Assembly (NCBI GenBank): GCA_965230425.1 | Contig: CBDDKW010000002.1 | Coordinates: 1-64,000 of the forward strand | Length of the DNA: 64,000 bases | Direction of reading: 5' to 3' | DNA from: CBDDKW01 sp965230425 | GTDB taxonomy: Bacteria > Pseudomonadota > Gammaproteobacteria > UBA1113 | Part shown: one piece after another, positions 36,919 to 46,174 of the stretch | How positions within the stretch are numbered: the first letter of the stretch is position 1 | Layout: each line of letters starts with the position of its first letter | The notes under the pieces: model-generated | What the model saw: only the letters and a program-made list of their open reading frames with translations | Told to the model about the DNA's origin: nothing | Database searches by the model: none | Translations under genes and position numbers: made by a program

Positions 36919-37713
36919 ATGAGCACACATACATCAATCAATTGGCAAGACATCTTAGTCGCCAACAACCTTAATAACTTTGAATCCATATGGTCTCTCG
37001 AAGCCCCATGGTTTGAAGAACCTAATCGTCGTCGTGGTGGTTGGAGTGGTGTTTGTCGACTTGAATTACAAAATCCTGCTGGCGGTACTGTGGCAGTCTT
37101 CCTCAAGCGTCAATTAAATCATATGCATAAAACCATCGCACATCCATTACGTGGAGAGACAACTTTTAGCCGAGAGTTCCATAACATGCAGCGCTGTGAG
37201 GAAGCGGGTGTACCCGTGGCAGAGCTAGTTTATTTTGCAGAGCGTGAAGATCAAGACGGTAAAAAGGCAATCCTCATTACTAAGGCCTTAGATACCTATC
37301 AGCCCCTATATGCATGGGCTAATGATTTACAACCAGTGGATTCACAGATATTTTCCTTGCGCCGGGGAATTATTAACGCCGTAGCCCAAGTGGTGCGCCA
37401 GCTACATAGTAAGGGGCTACAGCATGGCTGCTTACATGATAAGCATATTTTTGTGCAGGTCGAAGAGGCTACACAGGCCATTGATGTACGTATTATTGAC
37501 TTGGAGATGCTGAAGTGGCGGCCTGATAGAGCTAAATTACGCGATTTATATGCCCTACACCGACATACCCCAGGTTGGACTTTGAATGAACGTCTCTATT
37601 TTTATAAAAAATACTTAAATATCAATAAATTAAACGCTAAAAATAAATCGCTTTGGCGGCGATTATCGCAGCGTTATCAAGCTAAAATGCGCAAGAAGTT
37701 AGCTAAATCATAG
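36919..37713 (+). CDS. LPS kinase InaA-family protein (WapQ-like), copy 2
   Basis: 264 aa paralogue of 34903-35667: APWFEEPNRRRGGWSGV, VFLKRQLNHMHKTIAHPLRG, LQHGCLHDKHIFV, IIDLEMLKW. Same HGCL in the catalytic loop. The N-terminus aligns along its length with copy 1, so a tandem duplication is likely. Probably a core sugar kinase or a pseudo-kinase. Confidence 0.8.
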   Translation: MSTHTSINWQDILVANNLNNFESIWSLEAPWFEEPNRRRGGWSGVCRLELQNPAGGTVAVFLKRQLNHMHKTIAHPLRGETTFSREFHNMQRCEEAGVPVAELVYFAEREDQDGKKAILITKALDTYQPLYAWANDLQPVDSQIFSLRRGIINAVAQVVRQLHSKGLQHGCLHDKHIFVQVEEATQAIDVRIIDLEMLKWRPDRAKLRDLYALHRHTPGWTLNERLYFYKKYLNINKLNAKNKSLWRRLSQRYQAKMRKKLAKS

Positions 37714-37730
37714 CCTTCATCCTATAATAT

Positions 37731-37815
37731 TATATGATATAACCTTATATGATATAGATATATATGATATAAACCTATATCATATAACTTTATATGATAC
37801 ACAGTGAAATGATAT
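37731..37815. promoter_or_regulatory. Six 15-bp-phased tatatgatat iterons
   Basis: The 10-bp motif tatatgatat starts at 37731, 37746 and 37761. It recurs inverted (tatatcatat) at 37776, as tatatgatac at 37791, and partially (gaaatgatat) at 37806. The step is always 15 bp. The array ends 18 bp before ATG 37833 of the ATPase gene and reaches to the stop of the previous gene. Cooperative repressor or replication-type iterons are possible readings. Confidence 0.75.
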
Positions 37816-37832
37816 TGGAGTATGTGTGACCC

Positions 37833-38957
37833 ATGGATAAGCAACCATTTCCGGCTGGTATAGCGTTTGGCGATGCTTTTTGCAACCGTGTACAAGAGCG
37901 CGAAAAGCTCAAGAAAAGCATTAATAGTAATCAGCATATTGCACTGATTTCACCTCGTCGCTATGGTAAGACCAGTTTAATGACCCAAGTTTTACAAGAG
38001 AACAAGCATCCTAGTTGCATGATGGATTTTTTCGCCGCAGGTAATGAAAAATTTGTACAGGATATCATTATAAAAGAAGTCGGTCGTTTACTCATGACCT
38101 TGCTACCGAAACAGAAGCAAATGAAGGAGAAATTATTCTCATTATTTGCTAATTTTAATCCGAAGATTGTTTTGTCCGCTTTAGGGCAAACGATTGAACT
38201 TTTCCCTGCTCACCAGCAGGTTGATGAGACAATTAAAGATCTGTTATTAAAGCTCGATAATGTCGCCATGGTGGTTAAAAAGCGGGTTGTATTGGTTTTT
38301 GATGAATTCCAGCAAGTGGGTGGCTTAAAAGAAAGTCATGTAATCGAAGCAAGTATTCGGCATGCTGCAGAACGCAGTCAAAATGTAAATTATTTTTTTT
38401 CTGGTAGTGACCGGCATATGCTTGAACAAATGTTTAGTAGTAAGTCACGGCCACTGTATCGTTTATGCCATTTAATGACATTAGGGCGGATCCACCGTAC
38501 AGATTATGAAAACTTTATTCAAGCAGCCGCCAAGAAACAGTGGAAAGCGATGCTGAGTGATGAGGTTCTGACAAGCATTTTTGAGGTAAGCCAGTATCAT
38601 CCCTATTATGTGAATGTGATTTGTCGACTCATTTGGAATGAGGATAGTATGTGTACGGACACAGATGCTGTGTACGATTTATGGCATACCTATGTAAGAG
38701 ACCATATACCATTGTTAGCACAAGATATTGGTGCATTGAGTCCTAATCAACGCAGTTTATTATATGCTCTAGCAGTTACACCTACCGCAGAACCACAGGG
38801 ACAGCGTTTCTTAAGTACAGCTAGTTTGGCTGCTGGCAGTGTTAAGCAGGCATTGCAAGTGCTTGAACAAAAAGACTTTATTTATCAACGGGATGATAAA
38901 GTTTATGCAATACTAGATCCTGCCATATACACGTACTTGCAACAGCTTGCACTTTGA
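37833..38957 (+). CDS. AAA ATPase of the 'PRRxGKT' type
   Basis: 374 aa. Walker A SPRRYGKTSLM (about residue 46), Walker B VVLVFDEFQQV, NYFFSGSDRHMLEQMF, and a C-terminal winged-helix region (AAGSVKQALQVLEQKDFI). Related to the gene at 23976-25088 and more loosely to 57135-58607. It is embedded in the LPS operon but unrelated to LPS. Its own iterated upstream repeats suggest a self-contained, self-controlled unit. Confidence 0.78.
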   Translation: MDKQPFPAGIAFGDAFCNRVQEREKLKKSINSNQHIALISPRRYGKTSLMTQVLQENKHPSCMMDFFAAGNEKFVQDIIIKEVGRLLMTLLPKQKQMKEKLFSLFANFNPKIVLSALGQTIELFPAHQQVDETIKDLLLKLDNVAMVVKKRVVLVFDEFQQVGGLKESHVIEASIRHAAERSQNVNYFFSGSDRHMLEQMFSSKSRPLYRLCHLMTLGRIHRTDYENFIQAAAKKQWKAMLSDEVLTSIFEVSQYHPYYVNVICRLIWNEDSMCTDTDAVYDLWHTYVRDHIPLLAQDIGALSPNQRSLLYALAVTPTAEPQGQRFLSTASLAAGSVKQALQVLEQKDFIYQRDDKVYAILDPAIYTYLQQLAL

Positions 38958-38996
38958 ACGATAATTAACCACTTTTTTAATGTCATCGATAACAGT

Positions 38997-40424
38997 ATGC
39001 AGCAGATAAATCACAGAGCAGAATTAACCCAACCATTAGCATGGCCTTTTAGTCTAACTGTAGGTAGGGACAACTTGATCTGTGCACAATCCCTACGTTA
39101 TTTAGCGGGTAAGCGTTTGACTCTCAAAGCTGAGTTAGCGGGTAAACCTGTTGTAGCTAAATTATTTTTTAAACCTCGCATTAGTCAGCGACATTTTCTT
39201 CGAGAATTACGTGGGTTACAGAGTTTAAAAGCTGCGGGTATCGCCACACCAGAAATAATTTATCATGGTAAGTTAGCACTAGAAGATGTTTATATTATTG
39301 TCACTCAATGGTATGCGGGTGAGAATGGCTCAACTGCCTGGCAAAATGCTGATGCACATAGCAAACAGCAAATACTCTGTGCCTGTGCCACATTACTGGC
39401 GCAATTACATGGCCAAGGCTTGCAACACCACGATCTGCATCTCGGGAACTTATTATTAACTGATAAGCAGCCTTTACTACTCGATGGTGCCGATGTGGGT
39501 TATCGACGTATAGGTAAAGTCTTATCACAACAAAAGAGCGTCAATAATCTCGCCTTATTATTTGCCCAACTTGCAGTAGATGATTATCAGTATATCGATC
39601 AAGCATTGCTTGAGTATTGCCAAGTGCGCCAGTGGTCGTTGACGACACAGTTAAAACAAAGTTTGCAGCAGGCAATACACTCATGCCAAAAATATCGTCA
39701 GAAAAAATATTTAAAGAAAATTTTTCGTTCATGCACAGCGTTTCGTTGTGAACATACCTGGCAGCAACGTATGATTATTGATCGCACCTACGATACACCA
39801 GAGTTTAATACATTTTTAACCCAGCTAGACACAAAATTAGCCCAAGCCAAGTTACTTAAAAATGGTAATTCCGCTACACTGGCGCAGTTAGCCTGTGGTG
39901 GACAAGGCTTTGTGGTCAAGCGTTATAATATTAAAAATTATAAACATGGACTACGTCGAGCCTTTCAGCCGAGCCGTGCAGCGATATCCTGGCGTAATGC
40001 CCACTGTTTAACATTAATGGGCGTTAATACTGCAAAGCCTGTAGCCTTAATAGAAAAACGTTATGGACCATTACGTAGCACAGCCTATTTTATTATGGAA
40101 TATATTCCTGGCGCAGAAATCACCCAGGCATTGCAGCAAGCGAGTGCAGGAGAGCAAGCTTACATTAGTCAGCAGGTAAGTGGCTTAATTAGCCAATTAT
40201 TTACCCAACAATTAAGTCATGGCGATATGAAAGCCACTAACTTTTTGTGGCATAATCAGCAAGCATATATTATTGATTTGGATGCTATGCAACAGCACCG
40301 TAGTGAGCGTAAGTTACAACGGGCAATACAGCGAGATAAACAACGCTTTTTACAGAATTGGCAGCAACAGCCAGTTTTACAACAACAATTTCAACAGGTA
40401 TTACAACAGGACACTACTGAATGA
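38997..40424 (+). CDS. Two-domain LPS kinase-like protein (PA5006-like)
   Basis: 475 aa, two kinase-like domains in one chain. First: HFLRELRGLQSL, LQHHDLHLGNLLL, LLDGADVGY. Second: FVVKRYNIKNYKHG, LSHGDMKATNFLW, IIDLDAM. Both have HxDxxxxN catalytic loops. In size and place it corresponds to PA5006 of P. aeruginosa, between WapQ and a carbamoyltransferase. Role in core phosphorylation is inferred. Overlaps the next gene by 4 bp. Confidence 0.82.
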   Translation: MQQINHRAELTQPLAWPFSLTVGRDNLICAQSLRYLAGKRLTLKAELAGKPVVAKLFFKPRISQRHFLRELRGLQSLKAAGIATPEIIYHGKLALEDVYIIVTQWYAGENGSTAWQNADAHSKQQILCACATLLAQLHGQGLQHHDLHLGNLLLTDKQPLLLDGADVGYRRIGKVLSQQKSVNNLALLFAQLAVDDYQYIDQALLEYCQVRQWSLTTQLKQSLQQAIHSCQKYRQKKYLKKIFRSCTAFRCEHTWQQRMIIDRTYDTPEFNTFLTQLDTKLAQAKLLKNGNSATLAQLACGGQGFVVKRYNIKNYKHGLRRAFQPSRAAISWRNAHCLTLMGVNTAKPVALIEKRYGPLRSTAYFIMEYIPGAEITQALQQASAGEQAYISQQVSGLISQLFTQQLSHGDMKATNFLWHNQQAYIIDLDAMQQHRSERKLQRAIQRDKQRFLQNWQQQPVLQQQFQQVLQQDTTE

Positions 40425-42145
40425 AAATTTTAGGTATTTCAGGCGCGGTATCACACGATCCCTCTGCAGCGCTTTTTGTGGATGGACAGCTCGTTGCTGC
40501 AGCAGAAGAGGAGCGATTCTTACGTGACAAACATGCAAAGGGTCAGTTCCCCTATGAAGCCACCAAGTGGTGTTTAGATTTTGCTGGTGTTGATGCAAAA
40601 GATATCGATATTGTTGCATTCCCTTATGCACCTATTCCCTTATCCAGCCCTGCGCGCTGGCATTTTGCTAAACGTTATTGGTATGCACCAGACCGCGCCA
40701 TTGATGCTTTATTTAATGGTAATCGACGCTATCACCGTAACCATAAAAAAGCTTTAAAATTAATGGATGATTTAGGTTTCGATAGACAGACAACCCAGTT
40801 TATCCCTGTGGAGCATCATCTTGCCCATGCCAGTAGTGCTTACCACTTAAGCGGCTTTACCGAAAAAACGGCTATCTTAGGTATCGATGGCAAAGGTGAG
40901 TATGCCACCACGTTCTTTGGTTATGGTGAAAATGGTAAAATCCATAAGATTAAAGAATTTTATGATCCTGATTCCCTAGGCGGTGTCTATGGTGCTATTA
41001 CTCAATACTTAGGTTTTGAAATGCTGGATGGTGAATTCAAAGTCATGGGAATGGCACCCTATGGGGATCCCTCACGCTTTGATTTATCACGTTTAATTGA
41101 ATGGGATAAAACCGGCTTTAAAGTCAATACAAAGCTGGTGAATACTATTGGCTTACGTCGTTATAAACACAAGGGCGAGTCTTATTATTTTAGTGATAAA
41201 CTGGTAAAATGGTTGGGTCCAAAGCGCGAAGGTGATGAAATAGATAATCCTTATATTCACTATGCAGCCAGCTTACAACAATTATTAGAAAATATCGTGT
41301 TAGAAATGATCGAATATTATCTTGGCGATATTATCAAAGAAACAGGCAAACTCTGTTTTGCTGGCGGCGTTGCACTCAATGTGAAATTAAATCAGCGTAT
41401 CATTGCTATGCCAGATGTTAAAGAATTATTTGTCCAACCAGCCGCTAGCGATGCCGGTACCGCTATTGGTGCTGCGTCATATATTGCAGCCCAAGAAGGT
41501 GAGTCTGTCCAAGCACAACAACATGCTTATTTAGGACCGCAATATACTAATGAAGAATGTATATCAGCCTGTAAGCAACATGAATTAAAACCCACATGGA
41601 AAAAACTTGATGATGCACCAGCAACAACTGCGCGTTTATTAGCGGATGGCTATCCCGTTGCTTGGTTCCAAGGGCGGATGGAATTTGGTCCACGCGCCCT
41701 AGGCAATCGAAGTATTCTGGGTGATCCTAGTTATAAGGGTGTTGCTGATAGAATCAATGCGCAAATCAAATATCGTGAACGCTGGCGACCTTTCTGCCCA
41801 AGTATGTTAGATCGTGTTGCCGAAGATATTTTACAAACGGATCATCCAGCACCCTACATGACCTTTACCTTTCCCGTGGCAGAACATTGGAAAGACCGCA
41901 TTCCCGAAGTAGTGCATGAAGATGGTACTGCCAGGGCGCAAGTGGTCACAAAACAAAGTAATGCACGTTATTATCAATTAATCGAAGAATTAGAAAAGCA
42001 TACCGGTAATGGGGTAGTATTAAATACGTCCTTAAATCGTCGTGGTGAACCCATGGTATGTTCACCTACTGATGCCTTAAATATGTTTTTTGGCTCTGAC
42101 TTACAGTATTTAGTGATGGAAGATATTTTAATTACTAAAAGCTGA
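40421..42145 (+). CDS. Carbamoyltransferase (LPS core, WapO/PA5005-like)
   Basis: 574 aa of the NodU/CmcH/TobZ family, which transfers carbamoyl from carbamoyl phosphate via carbamoyl-AMP. Features: GISGAVSHDPSAAL, EEERFLRDKHAKG, HHLAHASSAYHLSGF, GIDGKGEYATTFFG and MEFGPRALGNRSILGDP. By position it matches the enzyme that carbamoylates core heptose in Pseudomonas. Last gene of the LPS core operon. Confidence 0.9.
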   Translation: MKILGISGAVSHDPSAALFVDGQLVAAAEEERFLRDKHAKGQFPYEATKWCLDFAGVDAKDIDIVAFPYAPIPLSSPARWHFAKRYWYAPDRAIDALFNGNRRYHRNHKKALKLMDDLGFDRQTTQFIPVEHHLAHASSAYHLSGFTEKTAILGIDGKGEYATTFFGYGENGKIHKIKEFYDPDSLGGVYGAITQYLGFEMLDGEFKVMGMAPYGDPSRFDLSRLIEWDKTGFKVNTKLVNTIGLRRYKHKGESYYFSDKLVKWLGPKREGDEIDNPYIHYAASLQQLLENIVLEMIEYYLGDIIKETGKLCFAGGVALNVKLNQRIIAMPDVKELFVQPAASDAGTAIGAASYIAAQEGESVQAQQHAYLGPQYTNEECISACKQHELKPTWKKLDDAPATTARLLADGYPVAWFQGRMEFGPRALGNRSILGDPSYKGVADRINAQIKYRERWRPFCPSMLDRVAEDILQTDHPAPYMTFTFPVAEHWKDRIPEVVHEDGTARAQVVTKQSNARYYQLIEELEKHTGNGVVLNTSLNRRGEPMVCSPTDALNMFFGSDLQYLVMEDILITKS

Positions 42146-42153
42146 ACAAAATA

Positions 42154-42192
42154 TAGTCTTCACACATGATATAAGTTCATGTGCGAAGACTA
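42154..42192. other. Inverted repeat after the LPS operon
   Basis: tagtcttcacacatga (42154-42169) and tcatgtgcgaagacta (42177-42192) pair in 15 of 16 positions. It lies 8 bp after the carbamoyltransferase stop. It is followed by A6 rather than a T run, so it is not a textbook terminator for the operon, but could stop or stabilise the transcript. Confidence 0.55.
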
Positions 42193-42299
42193 AAAAACTT
42201 TAGGATGATTGTTATTTAACCCAAAACCTGGCATCCTCAAAGAAATAATTATTATAACTATAACTAACTAATACCTACTAAACTAAAGAGGTTAATCCT

Positions 42300-45200
42300 A
42301 TGTCGTACACACAACTTACCAATCGTGCTATTGAAGCAATATTAAACAAAGACATTACAGCTTTTGAAACCTTAGTAAATGAAGCTGGGAAACCAATCGT
42401 TGCTGAGCAAGGAGCACCAGCAGAAAATCCAGCAGCTAAATCAGCAGAACGTGTAGGAGCCACATTAGAGGTAATCCCTCCTATGTCACCAGCGCATACC
42501 GAGCAAGTCCCTGAACTGCAAGCACAAGAGGCAGAAATTCAGCGTGTTAAAGCGTTGGCAATAGCAAAACAAACCTTTCTACAACAGTCCATGTTGGGTA
42601 TGTCGCCTTTAACTCTCGCTGTATTGAATGGCAGTATTGATATTACCGTGGAGATATTTACAATCCTAGGTTTTGAGCAAGCCTATGAGAATTTAAGCTT
42701 AATTGTTAGAAATAGTCCGAATACAGCTAATGCACAGAATATTGTAACGCAGTGCTTAAATACAATGGATGAAAAATCTCAACAAGATTTATTTACTACA
42801 TTAATCATTTTACCAACAGCAGAAACTGATGAGGCTGCCATTTTAATATTGGAGCAGCTATTAGAATTTAAGACTTTGCAGGTGAATGGCGAAGATGGTC
42901 AGATTCAAGCCTTACATGAGGTTACCCGAGCAGGTTGTTTACTCAGAGTAAAAGCGTTGTTACAACGTGATGATATCGTCGTCGATTGTTATGATCAGGA
43001 ACAGTATACCCCATTACAATATGCATGTAAGCTTGGTTATACAAAGATTGTTAATTGCTTATTGGCCAAGGATGCACAAATTTATCCAACAACGGAACAA
43101 ACCTCCAATAATAATGATGCCTCAGAGTCACCCTTAACACACGCAACGAAGAACCATCATCCTAATGTGGTCAGTGCCTTACTCCGAGCAGGTGCGCAAC
43201 CTGATAAACAAGATGATGATGCCAGTGTACCTTTACATCTTGCTGCAGAAGTTGGTGACTTAGCAATATTTATGTTATTTACTAGCGATGCAGCCATAAA
43301 CATTGATATGCTGGATGGGTATGGAAAAACTCCCTTATACTATGCTATCAGTAATGGCCAGAAAAATATTGTTGAATTTTTGATAATAAAAGGCGCTAAA
43401 CTTGAGATGTGTTTTGAAGATGAAGGTTCTTATCTTCATATTGCAGCTCGATGTGGGCAGATTGATATTCTAAAGTTATTATTGCAAAAAATTGACGATA
43501 TAGAGCCTGATGATAGTAAAGATTTAGGTGATATCTTGCAAGTGGAGTTAGTCCCTGAGCTAGAGCATGATATAATATCTTCGATGCGCAGTTTTTTAGA
43601 AAAAATTAATCAGGAAGTTTTAGATTTTAAGTCTTTTCTAGCGAATTATGATGATTTACCAGGTTCACATACAGCCGCAATTAATAAATCCGAAATACAG
43701 CCTAATATTACTGTACCTGAAGAATTAAATGTAGATCATTTTATTGAGTGGTTGTTATCCCCAAGTCGCATTTTACGTCCTGTACATTTTGCTACATGTT
43801 TTAGTAAATGGGAATTTCAAATACAAGAATTAGCAATTAAGCGCCAACATCAAGAACAACGTGGAGATTCAACAAAGCTAGTAAGATCTGTTGAGAGTCA
43901 TGCTGAGAGTATCAAGCGTAGGCTATCGATGCGCATCAAATATATACTAGAGAGATTACAGGAAAATGTGAAGGATATTTGCAAGAATGATACAAGCTCA
44001 GATTTACAGAGGCTGGTGGCCTTATTTTCGACGTTCCAAAAATCACTAAGATCAGATATTCCAGGGCAATTGAGTGATGTCAATGTTGCAGCAGATGCTA
44101 ATCCAATACCCCTCAAAGCAATGCAAGCTATGATTGAGTCAGAAAGCTTTAGTCAGCTTAAGGAGCTATTTACAACACATCAGTATTTTAGTCAACATTC
44201 ACAGAAAGCATTACCTGTATTTTTATTGTTGTCTTATCATGTGCAGATTATAGGTGGGATGTTGGGTAATGCTGTAGGATCTGCAGATCCACAAGCACGA
44301 ATCGCACGCTATCTTAAAACTACCAATGGAAATGATATCAATGATTTTGATGTATTTGCCTGTATATTAGACTATGTGCGCCAGGCGCACATTATGATTG
44401 GCGATTTGTCAACTGCCTTGAGTTTGCCTGAAAGTTCTGATGCCTCATCACCTTCACCATCAGATGAGACAGTACAACGAACTGAAATTTTCGATCTTCT
44501 TTCTGCATTGAAATTTTGGCGTGAAATTATGCTGCAAACCCATGTGGCCTATACACAGCAGGAAGCATTTCTTTACACTGTATTAGCACAATCTGTCAAC
44601 GAGAAAAAATGGGATACAGCAGGCCAAGGAATTAAAGGCAAAAAATGTCCTACTGGTATTGAGAATATTCGTAAAATAATTCAACAGCCTCATCAGCCAG
44701 GTCAATTGACAGAAAAGCTAAAAGCGATAAAAACGATTTTAGACGAGAAAGCTAAGAAAAGGGATGATTCAGAAACAACGCAGTTTTATAAAAGAGCTGC
44801 ACAAGCCTTTGCAACTATCTTGCCTGCAGCTTATTGGCATAATGCACAACAAGAATTACAACAGCGGCATCAACCAACTCAAAGTCGAGTGACTCATGAA
44901 ACTATGGCTACAGATGCGCAGCGACAAAGGCTTTTAGCGGCTCAAGAGGCAGACCAGCGTAGAAGGATTAAAATTTTAGAAGAACAGTTACCTGAGTTAC
45001 GAGCACAGGCCGCGGAAGTAGAGCGTATAGTTGATGAAGCAGAAAGAAGTCCGATTGGCGATATCATCGGTAATCAAGTTGAAGAGGCTCAAGCACCTCA
45101 TTTAGAAACTAGAGCGGGAACAATGCAAGCTCAACCAGCAGCAGTTGATGCACAAACACCACCGTCTAAACAAGGCCAAGGTATTCATCAGTTAAGTGAA

Positions 45201-45782
45201 CGTGAGCAATTACTAGGTACTGGACGAAAAACGGCTGAGCGAACATCGAGCGGTCAATCACCTCAAGGTAATTCAGGCACCAGGCGAGCAAGTCCATCAG
45301 TATCACCTGTACCAGGTCAATTGTCCCATGGAAGTCATCCAGTTTATACTGCTTCTTCCGCACATGGGTCACAATGTTCTAAAGCCTACCAAGATTTACA
45401 AAGTCGCTTAACCGTCCTGGATAATGGGATAACTCAATTGCAGAATGAAGCAGAGAAAACTGATCTGCAAATAGAACTACGAAAATTAAAGCAACAACTA
45501 GCAAAAACTGATAAACAAGCCACAGAGCAGCAATTACAAGTATTATCAAGTTTAGTTGAAACTTTTGAAAATAGCGTGACAAGAATCAATCAGATGAAGT
45601 CTGCTGCAACGCGGCAATCAGTTCTTAAGAGCTTAAAAACGACATTTGCTGATATTGGGCAAGCACTTGATGAGCGTGGCAAGAAACTAAGGCAGCTAGA
45701 GGAACAGGCCGAACGATTAAGTAATGCAGGCAAAAGTTTTGCTGACAGTGCTCATGCATTAAAAAAGCAAATGAAAGGTTAA
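42300..45782 (+). CDS. Ankyrin-repeat protein, candidate secreted effector
   Basis: 1160 aa, no signal peptide. Residues about 95-125 and 200-395 carry ankyrin repeats (GMSPLTLAVLNGSIDITVEI, QYTPLQYACKLGYTKIVNCL, ASVPLHLAAEVGDLAIFML, GKTPLYYAISNGQKNIVEFL, SYLHIAARCGQIDILKLLL). A long helical middle follows. Residues 860-920 and 1030-1155 are predicted coiled coil, separated by a Pro/Ser/Gln-rich linker. In Legionella and Coxiella such proteins are often translocated by Dot/Icm; that is inference here. Stand-alone gene with TAAAGAGG before ATG. Confidence 0.85.
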   Translation: MSYTQLTNRAIEAILNKDITAFETLVNEAGKPIVAEQGAPAENPAAKSAERVGATLEVIPPMSPAHTEQVPELQAQEAEIQRVKALAIAKQTFLQQSMLGMSPLTLAVLNGSIDITVEIFTILGFEQAYENLSLIVRNSPNTANAQNIVTQCLNTMDEKSQQDLFTTLIILPTAETDEAAILILEQLLEFKTLQVNGEDGQIQALHEVTRAGCLLRVKALLQRDDIVVDCYDQEQYTPLQYACKLGYTKIVNCLLAKDAQIYPTTEQTSNNNDASESPLTHATKNHHPNVVSALLRAGAQPDKQDDDASVPLHLAAEVGDLAIFMLFTSDAAINIDMLDGYGKTPLYYAISNGQKNIVEFLIIKGAKLEMCFEDEGSYLHIAARCGQIDILKLLLQKIDDIEPDDSKDLGDILQVELVPELEHDIISSMRSFLEKINQEVLDFKSFLANYDDLPGSHTAAINKSEIQPNITVPEELNVDHFIEWLLSPSRILRPVHFATCFSKWEFQIQELAIKRQHQEQRGDSTKLVRSVESHAESIKRRLSMRIKYILERLQENVKDICKNDTSSDLQRLVALFSTFQKSLRSDIPGQLSDVNVAADANPIPLKAMQAMIESESFSQLKELFTTHQYFSQHSQKALPVFLLLSYHVQIIGGMLGNAVGSADPQARIARYLKTTNGNDINDFDVFACILDYVRQAHIMIGDLSTALSLPESSDASSPSPSDETVQRTEIFDLLSALKFWREIMLQTHVAYTQQEAFLYTVLAQSVNEKKWDTAGQGIKGKKCPTGIENIRKIIQQPHQPGQLTEKLKAIKTILDEKAKKRDDSETTQFYKRAAQAFATILPAAYWHNAQQELQQRHQPTQSRVTHETMATDAQRQRLLAAQEADQRRRIKILEEQLPELRAQAAEVERIVDEAERSPIGDIIGNQVEEAQAPHLETRAGTMQAQPAAVDAQTPPSKQGQGIHQLSEREQLLGTGRKTAERTSSGQSPQGNSGTRRASPSVSPVPGQLSHGSHPVYTASSAHGSQCSKAYQDLQSRLTVLDNGITQLQNEAEKTDLQIELRKLKQQLAKTDKQATEQQLQVLSSLVETFENSVTRINQMKSAATRQSVLKSLKTTFADIGQALDERGKKLRQLEEQAERLSNAGKSFADSAHALKKQMKG

Positions 45783-45829
45783 TGAAAAAATATCTCAAAC
45801 TGTTGTTATCGACTATGTTAAAAAGCGTC

Positions 45830-46090
45830 GTCATCAACTATGTTTTTACTGGAAAAGTATTGTTATCCCGAGTGCGAAGCACGTGGGATCTCCTGCCAAT
45901 TTGACTACTTAGAGTATACCTCTGTTCATGTCAGCTAAACTATCAGGAGATTTCTCGCTGCGGCTTACAGCCACATCTCGAAATGACAACATCTTTTATA
46001 GTAAAAGCATAGTTGATGACAACATTTTTTATAGTGACAATATAGTTGATGACAGCATTTTTCCACCTAATGTCATAGTTGATGACAGAA
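45830..46090. repeat. MITE-like element with inverted ends and direct repeats
   Basis: gtcatcaactatgtttttact (45830-45850) is inverted at 46000-46020 with one mismatch. Between lie inward-facing blocks: tcccgagtgcgaagcacg, ggatctcctgcc and, inverted, ggagatttctcgctgcggct. To the right, tagttgatgac is repeated directly at 46010, 46042 and 46077. No gene. This fills the gap between the ankyrin gene and the acyltransferase gene. Confidence 0.7.
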
Positions 46091-46174
46091 CGCAGATATG
46101 TAATGATATGCGTGAAGAATGAGCTACTATAGCCAAGCAAACAACTTGTATAACCGGATTCTGTAAAAAATAAA

